This document shows positions 16,743 through 26,224 of a stretch of 64,000 nt of DNA, piece by piece. The translations under genes were made by a program, and so were the position numbers. Origin of the DNA: CAZPBN01 sp964584935 (GTDB lineage Bacteria > Acidobacteriota > Aminicenantia > Aminicenantales > Aminicenantaceae); contig CAZPBN010000001.1 in assembly GCA_964584935.1 (NCBI GenBank), forward strand, positions 238,921 to 302,920, in the 5' to 3' direction. Positions within the stretch are counted from its first letter, which is position 1, and every line of letters begins with the position of its first letter. The notes under the pieces are model-generated. The model was not told where the DNA came from. It saw nothing but the letters and a program-made list of their open reading frames with translations, and searched no databases.

Positions 16743-17729
16743 ATGAATAAAATTAGCATTGAGCACGGAAGCGGCGGAAAACTTATGAGAGAACTCATCT
16801 CTCTGAGTATTTTAAAATACTTAAAAAACCCAATTCTCGAAAATCTCAGTGATTCCGCTCTTCTTAAGAATAACATTGCCTTCACAACAGACAGCTATGT
16901 TGTTGATCCCTTATTCTTCCCAGGCGGAGATATCGGCACGCTTTGTGTCAATGGAACAATCAATGACCTGGTTGTTTCCGGGGCAAAACCAGAATACATC
17001 TCTCTTTCCTTAATCATTGAAGAAGGATTTGAGGTCGAAAAGCTAGAAAAAATTCTCAATTCAATCCGGTCCGCATCCAAAAAAGCCGACGTTCTCGTTA
17101 CAACAGGCGACACAAAAGTGGTCAACCGAGGTCAATGTGATAAAATCTTCATCAATACATCCGGAATTGGTCATATGGAATCCGTTCCTTCGATCTCTAA
17201 GATAAGTCCTGGAGATAAAATCATACTGACAGGAACTCTAGGAGAACACAGCCTTGCTATAATGCTCGCCAGGGGAGACTTTGGATTGGAATCTGAAGTC
17301 ATAAGCGATTGTGCGCCCTTGAATTTTCTTATTTCTATCTGGAAAAAAGGGGCTCTCTGGATGAGGGATATTACCAGGGGAGGTCTTGTATCCGTTCTTT
17401 CCGAACTTTGTGATATCATTCCTTTCCCAATAATCATAGAAGAGGAAAAAATACCATTATCCAAAGCTGTTAAAGGAGCAACCGAACTGCTGGGAATTGA
17501 TCCCTTATATCTTGCTTGTGAAGGAAGAGCCGTGGTTATTGCTCCTGAAAAAAAAGCATCTGAAATACTAAGAGAAATAAAAAAGACAAAACTGGGGAAA
17601 AAAGCGGAAATCATAGGACAGATAGAAAAAAATATTGGTAAAAAAGGAGAACTCCTATTGTCCACTCAATCCGGGGGGATGAGACTTCTCGAACCTTTAA
17701 CTTCAGAACTTCTTCCCCGTATATGTTAG
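16743..17729 (+). CDS. hypE: Hydrogenase maturation protein HypE
   Basis: ATP-dependent dehydratase that turns the carbamoyl group on its C-terminal cysteine into cyanide for the hydrogenase iron. It has 328 residues: EHGSGGKLMRELI at the N-terminus, DSYVVDPLFFPGGDIG, TRGGLVSVLSEL, and the diagnostic end LPRIC. hypA, hypB, hypF and the hydrogenase itself are not in the window. Confidence 0.96.
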   Translation: MNKISIEHGSGGKLMRELISLSILKYLKNPILENLSDSALLKNNIAFTTDSYVVDPLFFPGGDIGTLCVNGTINDLVVSGAKPEYISLSLIIEEGFEVEKLEKILNSIRSASKKADVLVTTGDTKVVNRGQCDKIFINTSGIGHMESVPSISKISPGDKIILTGTLGEHSLAIMLARGDFGLESEVISDCAPLNFLISIWKKGALWMRDITRGGLVSVLSELCDIIPFPIIIEEEKIPLSKAVKGATELLGIDPLYLACEGRAVVIAPEKKASEILREIKKTKLGKKAEIIGQIEKNIGKKGELLLSTQSGGMRLLEPLTSELLPRIC

Positions 17730-17755
17730 TCTGAGTTAATAAGGATGAATCATTG

Positions 17756-19834
17756 ATGCACATGAAAAATTTGACAAAATATCTTGTTATTCTTTTAACG
17801 ATCATAATCATTCTGTTGGGATATTTCTTTTTTCATCGAGAACCTGAAAAATCAGACAAAGAAAAAAACATTTATTCCTGTTCAATGAAACCAGAGTACA
17901 AAAAATATAGAGCTTTAGAGGGAGAACGCCTCGGAATTGATTTAAAAATTATCAATACAGGAAGTCATGTATGGAATTCACAAATCAAGAATCCTTTTCT
18001 CCTTTCCTATCATCTTCTGGACGAAAAAGGAAACACCCTCAGATATGATAACAGACGTTATCCTCTGCCATCAAAGCTTGAACCATCTGAATCTCTGGAT
18101 ATGAAAGTCATTCTATCCGCTCCTCTCAAAACGGGAACATACACACTCGAATTCGACCTTCTAAGAGAAGGATTGGCTTGGTTTGAACAATATGGTTCCA
18201 AAACTCTAAAAATTCCTCTTAAAGTCAATCCCAGAAAATGGAACGAAGATAAACATGACCTAAGCCTTGAATATGGACAATTTACCAAATACACCTCCTC
18301 GGTCAAGGAAATCAATAAGATTTTCGAACTCATCAGAATAACTCTGGATGAAAATTCGGTGGAATTCAAGGGAAAATCGGGAAAAATATATGGGTTTTCT
18401 GGAGGAATGAACTATCCTCAAATATGGATCAGAGATTCCAATACATTCATTCCAGCTTCACGTTACTTCTATGATAGAAATTTTCACTGCTCCTGGATTG
18501 AAGAACATCTTTTTCACCAGAAAAAAACCGGATCACTTTATGATTGGATAGACTCAAAAAATCTACATGATAAAAACACCACTGAAACAGATCAGGAATC
18601 AAGTTTGGTTCAAGCAGCGTATCAAACATTTAATCTTGTTGGAAATAAATGGCTCCGAAAAAAAATCAAAGACATAAGAATCATAGACAGGCTCGAAAAC
18701 GCCCTTTTATTTGTTCTGGATTCCCGATTTAATAAAGAATATGGTCTTCTCACAGGCGCTCACACGGCGGACTGGGGAGATGTGGATATGATTGATTCTG
18801 ATGCAGCCTCAATCTATACAGACGATAGAACTCACTGGACAGTTGATATTTATGACCAAGCTATGTTTGTTCAAGCTTGTTACTCCCTTGCCAGCATGTT
18901 TGAATCTCTGAATGAAAAGAAAAAAGCCATTTTCTGGAGAAATAAAGCAAAGCTTATCAAACAAAATACAAATAAGCACCTATGGAATGACAGAAAAGGA
19001 TTTTATAAAGTCCATCAACATCTTGACTTATTGAAACATGATTTCGAAGAATCTGATATATTTGCGATGGGAGGAAACACCCAGGCTATTTTGTCCGGAA
19101 TTGCTCCTGAATATAAAACACAGAAAATAATCCGGGAAGCAATGAAAAGACAGCAGTTATACAATATTTCTACCATCAGCGGTACATTACTTCCCCCCTA
19201 TCCAGAAGATACTTTCAAGCACCCCTTAATGGACGAGCCTTTCGAGTATCAGAATGGAGCCCAATGGGACTGGTTTGGAGGAAGGCTCGTTTTAGCAATG
19301 TTTAAAAATGGATTTAGCAGCATGGCTAAAGAAAAGCTGATAGAGATAATAAGAAAAAACCTCGCAAATGGAACTTTTTATGAATGGGATAATAAAGAGG
19401 GAGTTGGCTGTGGAAGTGCTTATTTTACCGGAAGTGCAGGCATTTTAGGTCAAGCGGTTTTCGAGGGATATTTTGGAATAGAACTAGCTTACAATAATTT
19501 GACTTTGTCTCCGAAATTGGGAAAAGATTATGCTAAGATTCATTTTTATCAACCATCCAATGATTTCTTTATAGCCTACCAATACAGCTTTGATCCTGAT
19601 GAAAATACCTTATTAATGAAATATAACAGCAATTTTTCCAGAGAGGGGAAAATTAAATTACTAAATCCATGGTTTGATTCCATAAAAACAAGAAAGGAAC
19701 TATTAAACAGGCTGATTGTTCAAATCAATGGGAAAGAAACTGATTTCAACACAAGTAAAATAAATAACGATCTGTTTATTGAATTATCTTCTGACTTCCA
19801 AAATATTATTCTGTATATTCAAAATAAACAATAA
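17756..19834 (+). CDS. Membrane-anchored glycosidase-like protein ((alpha/alpha)6 barrel type)
   Basis: 692 residues from the ATG at 17756, with AAGGA ten bases upstream. A TTG at 17753 and an ATG at 17762 are alternatives. An N-terminal membrane helix (about 8-24) is followed by a beta-rich domain (about 45-160, VWNSQIKNPFLLSYHLLD) resembling extracellular immunoglobulin-like modules. Then a large helical region has PQIWIRDSNTFIPASRYF, GAHTADWGD, HWTVDIYDQAMFVQA and GGNTQAILSGI, the style of glycogen-debranching or trehalase-like six-hairpin glycosidases. The acidic residues in IRDSN and in TADWGDVDM could be catalytic. Substrate unknown. It follows hypE by 26 bases but is functionally unrelated to it. 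Confidence 0.6.
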   Translation: MHMKNLTKYLVILLTIIIILLGYFFFHREPEKSDKEKNIYSCSMKPEYKKYRALEGERLGIDLKIINTGSHVWNSQIKNPFLLSYHLLDEKGNTLRYDNRRYPLPSKLEPSESLDMKVILSAPLKTGTYTLEFDLLREGLAWFEQYGSKTLKIPLKVNPRKWNEDKHDLSLEYGQFTKYTSSVKEINKIFELIRITLDENSVEFKGKSGKIYGFSGGMNYPQIWIRDSNTFIPASRYFYDRNFHCSWIEEHLFHQKKTGSLYDWIDSKNLHDKNTTETDQESSLVQAAYQTFNLVGNKWLRKKIKDIRIIDRLENALLFVLDSRFNKEYGLLTGAHTADWGDVDMIDSDAASIYTDDRTHWTVDIYDQAMFVQACYSLASMFESLNEKKKAIFWRNKAKLIKQNTNKHLWNDRKGFYKVHQHLDLLKHDFEESDIFAMGGNTQAILSGIAPEYKTQKIIREAMKRQQLYNISTISGTLLPPYPEDTFKHPLMDEPFEYQNGAQWDWFGGRLVLAMFKNGFSSMAKEKLIEIIRKNLANGTFYEWDNKEGVGCGSAYFTGSAGILGQAVFEGYFGIELAYNNLTLSPKLGKDYAKIHFYQPSNDFFIAYQYSFDPDENTLLMKYNSNFSREGKIKLLNPWFDSIKTRKELLNRLIVQINGKETDFNTSKINNDLFIELSSDFQNIILYIQNKQ

Positions 19835-19853
19835 TATATATTGCTTAACCGAA

Positions 19854-21161
19854 TTATTCATGACGGCCAATAGAATAATATTCAAAACCAATTCGTTTTT
19901 GCTCTGAATATTTATAAATATTCCTTCCATCAATAATGATGGGATTATCCATTAATTTTTTTACTTTGTTCAAATCGAGGTTTTTGAACTCATCCCATTC
20001 TGTTACAATCAGTAACGCATTGGCATCCTTAACCGCTTCATAAGGAGAATCACAATAAGTGATTTGCGGTTTTTCTTCTGGAAAGACGGTTGACATATTG
20101 TTCATAGCTTCAGGATCATAAAGGCGTAATAAGGAACCTTCTCTAAGCAATTTTCTAATTATTTTTATACTCGGAGCTTCCCTAATATCATCTGTTTCCG
20201 GCTTAAAAGAAAGACCTAATACAGCAATTGTTTTGCCTTTGAGAATCCACAGTGCTTTTTTTATTTTTTCTAAAAACAGACTCACTCTTTCTAAATTGAT
20301 CTTATCAGCTTCTTTCAACAAATTAACATTGACTCCAAGATCTTCCCCAATCTTAGCCAGTGCTTTGATATCTTTTGGAAAGCAAGATCCTCCGTATCCC
20401 AAACCTGCTTTGAGAAAAAGACCTCCAATTCTTTGATCCAGACCCATTCCATCAGCAACTTTTTCTACATCCGCATTCGTTTTTTCACAAATATCAGATA
20501 TCATATTGATGTAAGATATTTTCATGGCCAAAAATGAATTTGAGGCATGTTTTATAAGTTCAGCAGTGTTTATATTGGTTATAAGGATTCGTTCCTTATA
20601 TTTATTATAGATTTCGGTCAAAATATCCTTAGCTTTTTCTGTTTCCACACCAATGATTATTCGATCTGGATTTAAAAAGTCATAGATTGCAGATCCTTCT
20701 CTCAAAAATTCTGGATTAGAGGCAACATCAAAATCCATATCAGTCTTTTTATAAAGACTCACTGTCCGTTTAATCCACATCGATGTCATGACAGGTACTG
20801 TGCTTTTCTCTACAATAAGTTTATAGCCATTAAGATTTCGAGAGATCATCCGGGAAACTTCCTCTATCTGACTCATATCCGCACTCCCATCCTCTTTTTG
20901 AGGAGTCCCCACACAAACAAATATGACATCCGAAGACAGTAAAGTTTTATCCAGATTAGAACTGAAAGAAAGGTTTCCATTTTTTAAGTTCTTTTTAAGC
21001 ATCTCATTCAAACCGGGTTCATAGATAGGTGAAATTCCCTTTTTAATTTTTTCTATTTTATTAACAATTTTATCAGCCCCTATAACATCATGTCCTAATT
21101 CGGAAAGCCCAACTGCTGTTACTAATCCCACATAACCACTGCCCACTACAGATATTTTCAT
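19854..21161 (-). CDS. ugd: UDP-glucose 6-dehydrogenase
   Basis: Oxidises UDP-glucose twice to UDP-glucuronate for surface polysaccharides. It has 435 residues: Rossmann VVGSGYVGLVTAVG at the N-terminus, the catalytic-Cys segment GYGGSCFPKD, GLSFKPETDDIREAPS, and the C-terminal UDP-binding domain ending IIDGRNIY. A strong AAGGAGA lies before the ATG. It stands between two envelope-related genes on opposite strands. UDP-N-acetylmannosamine dehydrogenase is less likely, because GYGGSCFPKD and the length fit UGD. Confidence 0.93.
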   Translation of the reverse strand: MKISVVGSGYVGLVTAVGLSELGHDVIGADKIVNKIEKIKKGISPIYEPGLNEMLKKNLKNGNLSFSSNLDKTLLSSDVIFVCVGTPQKEDGSADMSQIEEVSRMISRNLNGYKLIVEKSTVPVMTSMWIKRTVSLYKKTDMDFDVASNPEFLREGSAIYDFLNPDRIIIGVETEKAKDILTEIYNKYKERILITNINTAELIKHASNSFLAMKISYINMISDICEKTNADVEKVADGMGLDQRIGGLFLKAGLGYGGSCFPKDIKALAKIGEDLGVNVNLLKEADKINLERVSLFLEKIKKALWILKGKTIAVLGLSFKPETDDIREAPSIKIIRKLLREGSLLRLYDPEAMNNMSTVFPEEKPQITYCDSPYEAVKDANALLIVTEWDEFKNLDLNKVKKLMDNPIIIDGRNIYKYSEQKRIGFEYYSIGRHE

Positions 21162-21370
21162 TGCTGTCTCCTTTGATAAAGAAATTAATCAAAATCTTCA
21201 CAAATTGGTTTTTATTATTGCATATTTATTTATAAATTTCTATATTTTTGGAGATAAATGATATTTCGATTGATTTAGGACAGAAAAATACCCTTATTAT
21301 AGATAGAGATTCTTTCTTTAAAAACTTATAAACAGAAGAAGCGGACTTTTCTCTTTGGCTATAAGAGATT

Positions 21371-23149
21371 TTATTTCTTTTTTCTCGATGTTCCTTTTGA
21401 ACTGGATCCAGAGCTTCTTCCTGATGATCTGGACTTGCTCACACTTCTTGAAGATGATGATGTTCCTCTTGAAGAGACAGACCTTCCCCTCCGTGAAGAT
21501 ATGGAAGAACGGGTGGATCGGGAAGTGGATCGAGATTTGCTTATTCTATTTGAAGACGAAGAACTTCTGATATATCTGTTTCTTCCTGATATATATTTAT
21601 TCACGCTGTTTATAAAAGAACGAGATCTGGTTATTCTTCTTGAATCATTATTCCTGACACTGATATCAGGGGAAGAAGGATATCCGTATGAACCTTCTTT
21701 AATATAGGGCTTTGATGTTGATGAATCAGAAACTCGCCTTTCCAATCTCAGATTTTTCTCGGAAATTTCTTTTTTTCCAATACTCTTACTCTTATTTTCA
21801 GAAGGAATTGGAGTCCGTTTATTATCAAGATTCATGCTTCTTAGCCTATAATCAGACTCCCCTTGTGGTATTCTGTTTACTCCTTTGACATCTCGAAGTT
21901 CCCTGGATTTCTCTAACATATAACGCCCCTTCCCCATCTCATTGACAGAAATTTTGCTCTTCCCCGGTTTTACATTAAGAGTTCTTTGCGTTGCTTCCAG
22001 TTTACCTACTTTTTGCACGGCTTCTCGACTCAAGGCAACTTTAGAAATATCAGGGGATCTCAATTGATCCTTGCGAATAACTGTCAGCGAACGTGAACCT
22101 ACTGGATGATAGCGTCCTGAATAGTGTCCGTAAAATCTATTATTTAAGATTACAACTGGATAGCCGTACCAACTTAAAGGGCTCCATCCATAGTAACCGT
22201 AGCCCCAGTACCAGTGGACCCAACCAGGACCCCACCTTGTATGGGGAATCCAATACCAGCCCAAACCAACATTCCAATGCCATCTTCCATAATGAAAGGT
22301 ACACCATCCCCATGGTTCATAAGGCAGCCAAGTCCATCCACATGTTGGAAGCCACATCCAGCGTCCATGATAGTAAGGACGCCAACCGTCTCCTACCCTG
22401 TTGGGAACCCACACATAACCGTATGAATCGACATTGGTCCAGTGACCGTAATTTGCTAATTCATACTCGAAGTCTTCTAATTCTTCAGGAAGATAATTCC
22501 CGGCTAATCTCTGGTTTATTATGGAACTTCTCTCTTCACTCCATCTGTCAAAACTGTCAGCAACTGTGTAAAAACTAGATGGTTGAGATAGAAAACGGCC
22601 CTCAGAAACTTCAAGTTGCTGCTCATCTTTGACAAGTACTGACCCCATACTGCCTGCAGCTTCTAATAACCCGCTGAAAACAAGCACATCGGTCTTACCG
22701 TTTTCCTTCACATCAATTCTGTAAAGTCCTTCTGTAAGAAGATAGAGAGATACATCAGAAGTATGAATTTCTATGTTTTTTTCCTTTTCCAGAAAATTAA
22801 TATCAAAGATAACATGACCAGACCACACACGAACCCGAATGAGGTCATACCCTCTTTTGGGAAGATTTAAAAAATCCACTTTGGTTTCATTATCCAGCCG
22901 TATATGATTTTTCTTTCCCAAATAGATTTCTGCTCGTCCCTCAGTGGTTCCCACTCGGTCACCTTCCACAATGGGCATATTCAGCTCACCGGTTTCAAAT
23001 CCCAGATCATCTGCTCTTTGGATATAGGATTTTCCTTCAACACAGCTCAACCTCGCAAAGGAATAATTTGTATAATTTTTTTCTTCCTCAACTCCATAAA
23101 GAGGTATAAGAAAGGTTAATATTATGAACAATCCAAAAACTTTTTTCAT
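21371..23149 (-). CDS. Exported FecR-domain / DUF6600-type protein with Trp-rich core and Ser/Arg tail
   Basis: 592 residues. A signal peptide (MKKVFGLFIILTFLIPLYG) is followed by a FecR-like beta domain (about 60-195), a strongly aromatic DUF6600-type region (about 225-365) with repeated YGHW, YGYVWVP, GWTWLPYEPWGW and YGRWHWNVGLGWYWIP units, then a low-complexity C-terminal third rich in Arg, Ser and Lys (SRSTSRSTRSS), ending KKK. No catalytic site is visible. It is predicted to be periplasmic or at the cell surface, perhaps binding polysaccharide or peptidoglycan. AGGAGG precedes the ATG, and a sigma-54-type promoter lies just upstream. Confidence 0.8.
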   Translation of the reverse strand: MKKVFGLFIILTFLIPLYGVEEEKNYTNYSFARLSCVEGKSYIQRADDLGFETGELNMPIVEGDRVGTTEGRAEIYLGKKNHIRLDNETKVDFLNLPKRGYDLIRVRVWSGHVIFDINFLEKEKNIEIHTSDVSLYLLTEGLYRIDVKENGKTDVLVFSGLLEAAGSMGSVLVKDEQQLEVSEGRFLSQPSSFYTVADSFDRWSEERSSIINQRLAGNYLPEELEDFEYELANYGHWTNVDSYGYVWVPNRVGDGWRPYYHGRWMWLPTCGWTWLPYEPWGWCTFHYGRWHWNVGLGWYWIPHTRWGPGWVHWYWGYGYYGWSPLSWYGYPVVILNNRFYGHYSGRYHPVGSRSLTVIRKDQLRSPDISKVALSREAVQKVGKLEATQRTLNVKPGKSKISVNEMGKGRYMLEKSRELRDVKGVNRIPQGESDYRLRSMNLDNKRTPIPSENKSKSIGKKEISEKNLRLERRVSDSSTSKPYIKEGSYGYPSSPDISVRNNDSRRITRSRSFINSVNKYISGRNRYIRSSSSSNRISKSRSTSRSTRSSISSRRGRSVSSRGTSSSSRSVSKSRSSGRSSGSSSKGTSRKKK

Positions 23150-23178
23150 TTTATCCTCCTATATTCCATATTTTATAC

Positions 23179-23194
23179 TGCAAATGTTGTGCCA
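23179..23194 (-). promoter_or_regulatory. Sigma-54-type (-24/-12) promoter of the FecR/DUF6600 gene
   Basis: The minus strand reads TGGCAC-AACAT-TTGCA: an exact match to the TGGCAC-N5-TTGCW consensus with GG and GC correctly ten bases apart. The predicted start is near 23168, leaving about 19 untranslated bases that include the AGGAGG site. Confidence 0.65.
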
Positions 23195-23253
23195 AATCTT
23201 TCCTCATAAATAATATACTACAATATTATATTTTGTCCATAATAGATGACGGG

Positions 23254-23270
23254 TGTATACAATATAGACA
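23254..23270. promoter_or_regulatory. Candidate enhancer site (TGT-N11-ACA dyad)
   Basis: TGTATACAATATAGACA, whose flanking bases extend the dyad to GTGT...ACAC (23253-23271). Centred about 94 bases upstream of the predicted sigma-54 start, a normal position for a bacterial enhancer-binding protein. The rest of the 23150-23472 intergenic stretch is AT-rich and shows nothing else recognisable. Confidence 0.4.
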
Positions 23271-23472
23271 CATCAAAATTGTCATACGGATCCATTCCTC
23301 ACCTCTGATAAATCCATTTTAAATCTTATATTTAATACCTTAGACTTTACAATGTTTCCTTTTTATTTCAACCTTTGATATCTTATGATTTTCTTCTTTC
23401 ATTTGGGGTCTAATGTCTGACTATTGTTCTTCTCTCATTTCATATCTGACATTTCACTCCTTAGGATTTATC

Positions 23473-24501
23473 TTATAGATTCCAATATTTTCTTTGAATT
23501 GAATAAACAGGTTCCAATTCATTTTCTGAACTTTGAGAAAGAGCTGGTTTTATGGAAGGTGGTTCCGCAATCCCGCTCATTTGTTTCAAAACACTTTCCA
23601 CTCCCCTTTTCAATCCCGTAAGGTCATAACCTCCTTCAAGTATAAATAGAATTCTGCTCTCTGCATATCTTTGTGCTAATTTCAACAGTTCATGGGCAAG
23701 GGCTCCGAATCCTTCAACTGTGACATTCATACCGCCTAAAGGATCTCCCTTATATATATCAAATCCTGCAGAAACAAGAACAAATTCAGGTTTAAAATCA
23801 GCGGCGATTGGATTCAAAATATTTTTATAAATATAAAGATAATCTTCTTCTGTTTTTCCCGGCAGTAGAGGAATATTGACCGTAAATCCTTCCCCATCCG
23901 AAAGACCTGCTTCCACAGCGGTTCCGGTCCCGGGATAATGTGGGTATTGATGGGTGGAAAAGTAAAGAATTTTATCTGTTTTATAAAAGGAATTTTGAGT
24001 TCCATTTCCATGATGTAAATCCCAATCCACAATAAGAATCCGTTCCACATTGTATTCATTTCTTAAATATTCGGCAGCTATCGCTACATTATTAAAAATA
24101 CAAAATCCCATAGCGCGTGATTGTTCCGCATGATGACCCGGTGGCCTGATAAGAGCGAATCCGTTGTTTATTTTATCTTCCATTATAAAATCGATGCCTT
24201 CGAGTAATCCTCCTGCAGCCAGAAGAGCTGTTTCATAGGAACGAGAGGAAGTGGACGTATCAGGATCCAGCATTACTCTCGGTTTTTCTGAAGTTTTTTT
24301 GATAAGATTGAAATAATCCCTAGAATGGATCATCTGAATTTCCTTTTCTGAGGCAAGACGGGGAGTGATATCCTGATAATCAAAGGAAGTTTTTCCTTCA
24401 AACAATTCATAAATGGACTCCAGTCTTTTTGGGCTTTCCACATGAAAGTCACCCATATGATGGTTCAAGTATTTTTTATCCTTAACAATTCCTAATTTCA
24501 A
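23473..24501 (-). CDS. Histone deacetylase superfamily (acetoin utilisation/AcuC-like) amidohydrolase
   Basis: Zinc-dependent deacetylase fold. The 342 residues contain RPPGHHAE (the tandem His), GFCIFNNVAIAAEYL, and VDWDLHHGNGTQNSFY with the Asp/His zinc ligands, then LVSAGFDIYKGDPLGG and LEGGYDL. Bacterial members act on acetylpolyamines, acetylated proteins or acetoin metabolites; the substrate cannot be told. The initiator appears to be TTG at 24501, preceded by a good GGAGGAG. Divergent from the B12-type radical SAM gene. Confidence 0.88.
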   Translation of the reverse strand: MKLGIVKDKKYLNHHMGDFHVESPKRLESIYELFEGKTSFDYQDITPRLASEKEIQMIHSRDYFNLIKKTSEKPRVMLDPDTSTSSRSYETALLAAGGLLEGIDFIMEDKINNGFALIRPPGHHAEQSRAMGFCIFNNVAIAAEYLRNEYNVERILIVDWDLHHGNGTQNSFYKTDKILYFSTHQYPHYPGTGTAVEAGLSDGEGFTVNIPLLPGKTEEDYLYIYKNILNPIAADFKPEFVLVSAGFDIYKGDPLGGMNVTVEGFGALAHELLKLAQRYAESRILFILEGGYDLTGLKRGVESVLKQMSGIAEPPSIKPALSQSSENELEPVYSIQRKYWNL

Positions 24502-24611
24502 TAACTCCTCCTTTTTCGAGTTTCATGAATGAATATGTTCAATTGATCAAACCTGCATTTATTACATTTATTATTCAATCCTTGATTTTTATATATTCTA
24601 AAAAAACACAT

Positions 24612-24640
24612 TTGGTTTTGTTGAATGATTCACCTATAAT
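24612..24640 (+). promoter_or_regulatory. Possible promoter of B12-type radical SAM gene
   Basis: TTGGTT (24612-24617), a 17-base spacer and a perfect TATAAT (24635-24640). The -35 box is weak. The predicted start is about 40 bases before the ATG. Confidence 0.5.
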
Positions 24641-24686
24641 GATATCATATTAAAATATTAAGACGAGAAAAAGAAATACAAATTCA

Positions 24687-26222
24687 ATGAAATTTCAATT
24701 GTTTGTCCCCCCTCAAGGCTATATCGCCCAGCGCTGGGCCCAAAGCAGAGTATCCATGCCCCCGTTAGGCATCCTTTATCTGGCTTCTGTTCTCAGGAAA
24801 AACAGCATAGACACAGAAGTTGTCCCCTCAGATGTGTTGAATTATGACTGGAAAGATGTCGAAAAGAGAATTAAAGAATTCAATCCTGATGTTGTTGGAA
24901 TCACAACAACAACGGAGAACCGCTTTGAAAGCTTCAAGCTCGCCAGCATAGCAAAAAAATGGAATCCCAATATCACCACAGTACTGGGAGGCCCCCATAT
25001 TTCCATGTCTGGAAAAGACACTTTGATCAACATCAAAGATGTGGATATTCTCGTTATCGGAGAGGGGGAACAAACCATTGCCGAACTTGCCCAATCACTA
25101 AGAGAGAAGAAAAATCTGAAAAACGTCAAAGGGATCTACTTCAGAAAAAACGGACAAATATCCTTTACTGGATACAGGAACTATATCGACAATCTGGATG
25201 AATTGCCATTTCCGGCAAGGGATATGATTCCCATGGATCAATACAGATTTTATGTGACCACTCCGGATGGAAAAATAAGAAAAGCACAGAATATAATGAC
25301 TTCAAGAGGATGCCCTTTCAACTGCTATTTTTGTGCAACTCCTGTGAGTTGGGGAAGGAAAGTCAGAGGCCACTCTCCGGAAAGAGTGATTGAAGAAATT
25401 GAACACCTTATAGATGCCTATAAGGCTGAATTTATCTGGTTCTACGACGATACATTAAACTACAATTCTCAACGTCTCAATAAAATAATGGACTTGATCA
25501 TTGAACGAAAATTAAATATCAAGTTTTGCAATGAATTTCGAATCGATATTATTGATGAACCAACGATTGAAAAAATGGCAAAAGCGGGTCTGGTTTGGGC
25601 TCACTTTGGGATTGAAGCTGGCAATGCCCGCATAAGAAATCATGTTATCCAGAAAAATATCAATATTGACAAAGCCTATCAGTTTGTCCGCTGGGGTAAA
25701 AAATATGGATTTGTTCCGGATGCTTTTTTCATTTTTTCCCACCATACTGAGAATTGGGCAGAAGCTCAAGAAACCATTGAAATTATGGAACGATTTAAAT
25801 CAATCAATCCAGAAACCGAGATTTCCTCAGCCATTTTACACATTTATCCGGGGACTGAACTTGAAAAAATCGCAAAGAAAAATGGAATTTTACCCGAAAA
25901 TTTTTCATGGTCTAAAAAAATTGACATGAAAAAAGTGTCCATCCTCCCTGCAGCTCAGGGATACGTTCCACTTTTTAAGGACAAACTCAACTGGTTTCAA
26001 ATCGCGGATTTGGTCATGAGATGGTCAACGAGCGAGAAAAAAGTCATATCCGCAAATAAAATAAAGTCAGCCCTCAAATCAATCATCTCTTTAAAAGACC
26101 TTTATGTCTATTTCGTCTTTTTAGTGACACTGTTCAAACACAAAATGATAAAATTTTTTAGAAAACCTGACAAAGAGAAGGAAAAGACAATTATCAAAAA
26201 GCCGGATGTCGGAATGTCCTGA
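24687..26222 (+). CDS. B12-binding-domain radical SAM protein
   Basis: 511 residues. An N-terminal cobalamin-binding-like Rossmann domain (about 1-145: PPLGILYLASVLRK, PDVVGITTTT, VLGGPHIS, LVIGEGEQT) precedes a radical SAM barrel with CPFNCYFC (about 210-217), then WAHFGIEAGNARI. The hydrophobic stretch near residues 470-490 may contact the membrane. Related proteins act in lipid, hopanoid, antibiotic and bacteriochlorin chemistry; the neighbours do not identify a substrate. Its stop is two bases from the smc stop on the other strand. Confidence 0.85.
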   Translation: MKFQLFVPPQGYIAQRWAQSRVSMPPLGILYLASVLRKNSIDTEVVPSDVLNYDWKDVEKRIKEFNPDVVGITTTTENRFESFKLASIAKKWNPNITTVLGGPHISMSGKDTLINIKDVDILVIGEGEQTIAELAQSLREKKNLKNVKGIYFRKNGQISFTGYRNYIDNLDELPFPARDMIPMDQYRFYVTTPDGKIRKAQNIMTSRGCPFNCYFCATPVSWGRKVRGHSPERVIEEIEHLIDAYKAEFIWFYDDTLNYNSQRLNKIMDLIIERKLNIKFCNEFRIDIIDEPTIEKMAKAGLVWAHFGIEAGNARIRNHVIQKNINIDKAYQFVRWGKKYGFVPDAFFIFSHHTENWAEAQETIEIMERFKSINPETEISSAILHIYPGTELEKIAKKNGILPENFSWSKKIDMKKVSILPAAQGYVPLFKDKLNWFQIADLVMRWSTSEKKVISANKIKSALKSIISLKDLYVYFVFLVTLFKHKMIKFFRKPDKEKEKTIIKKPDVGMS

Positions 26223-26224
26223 TC

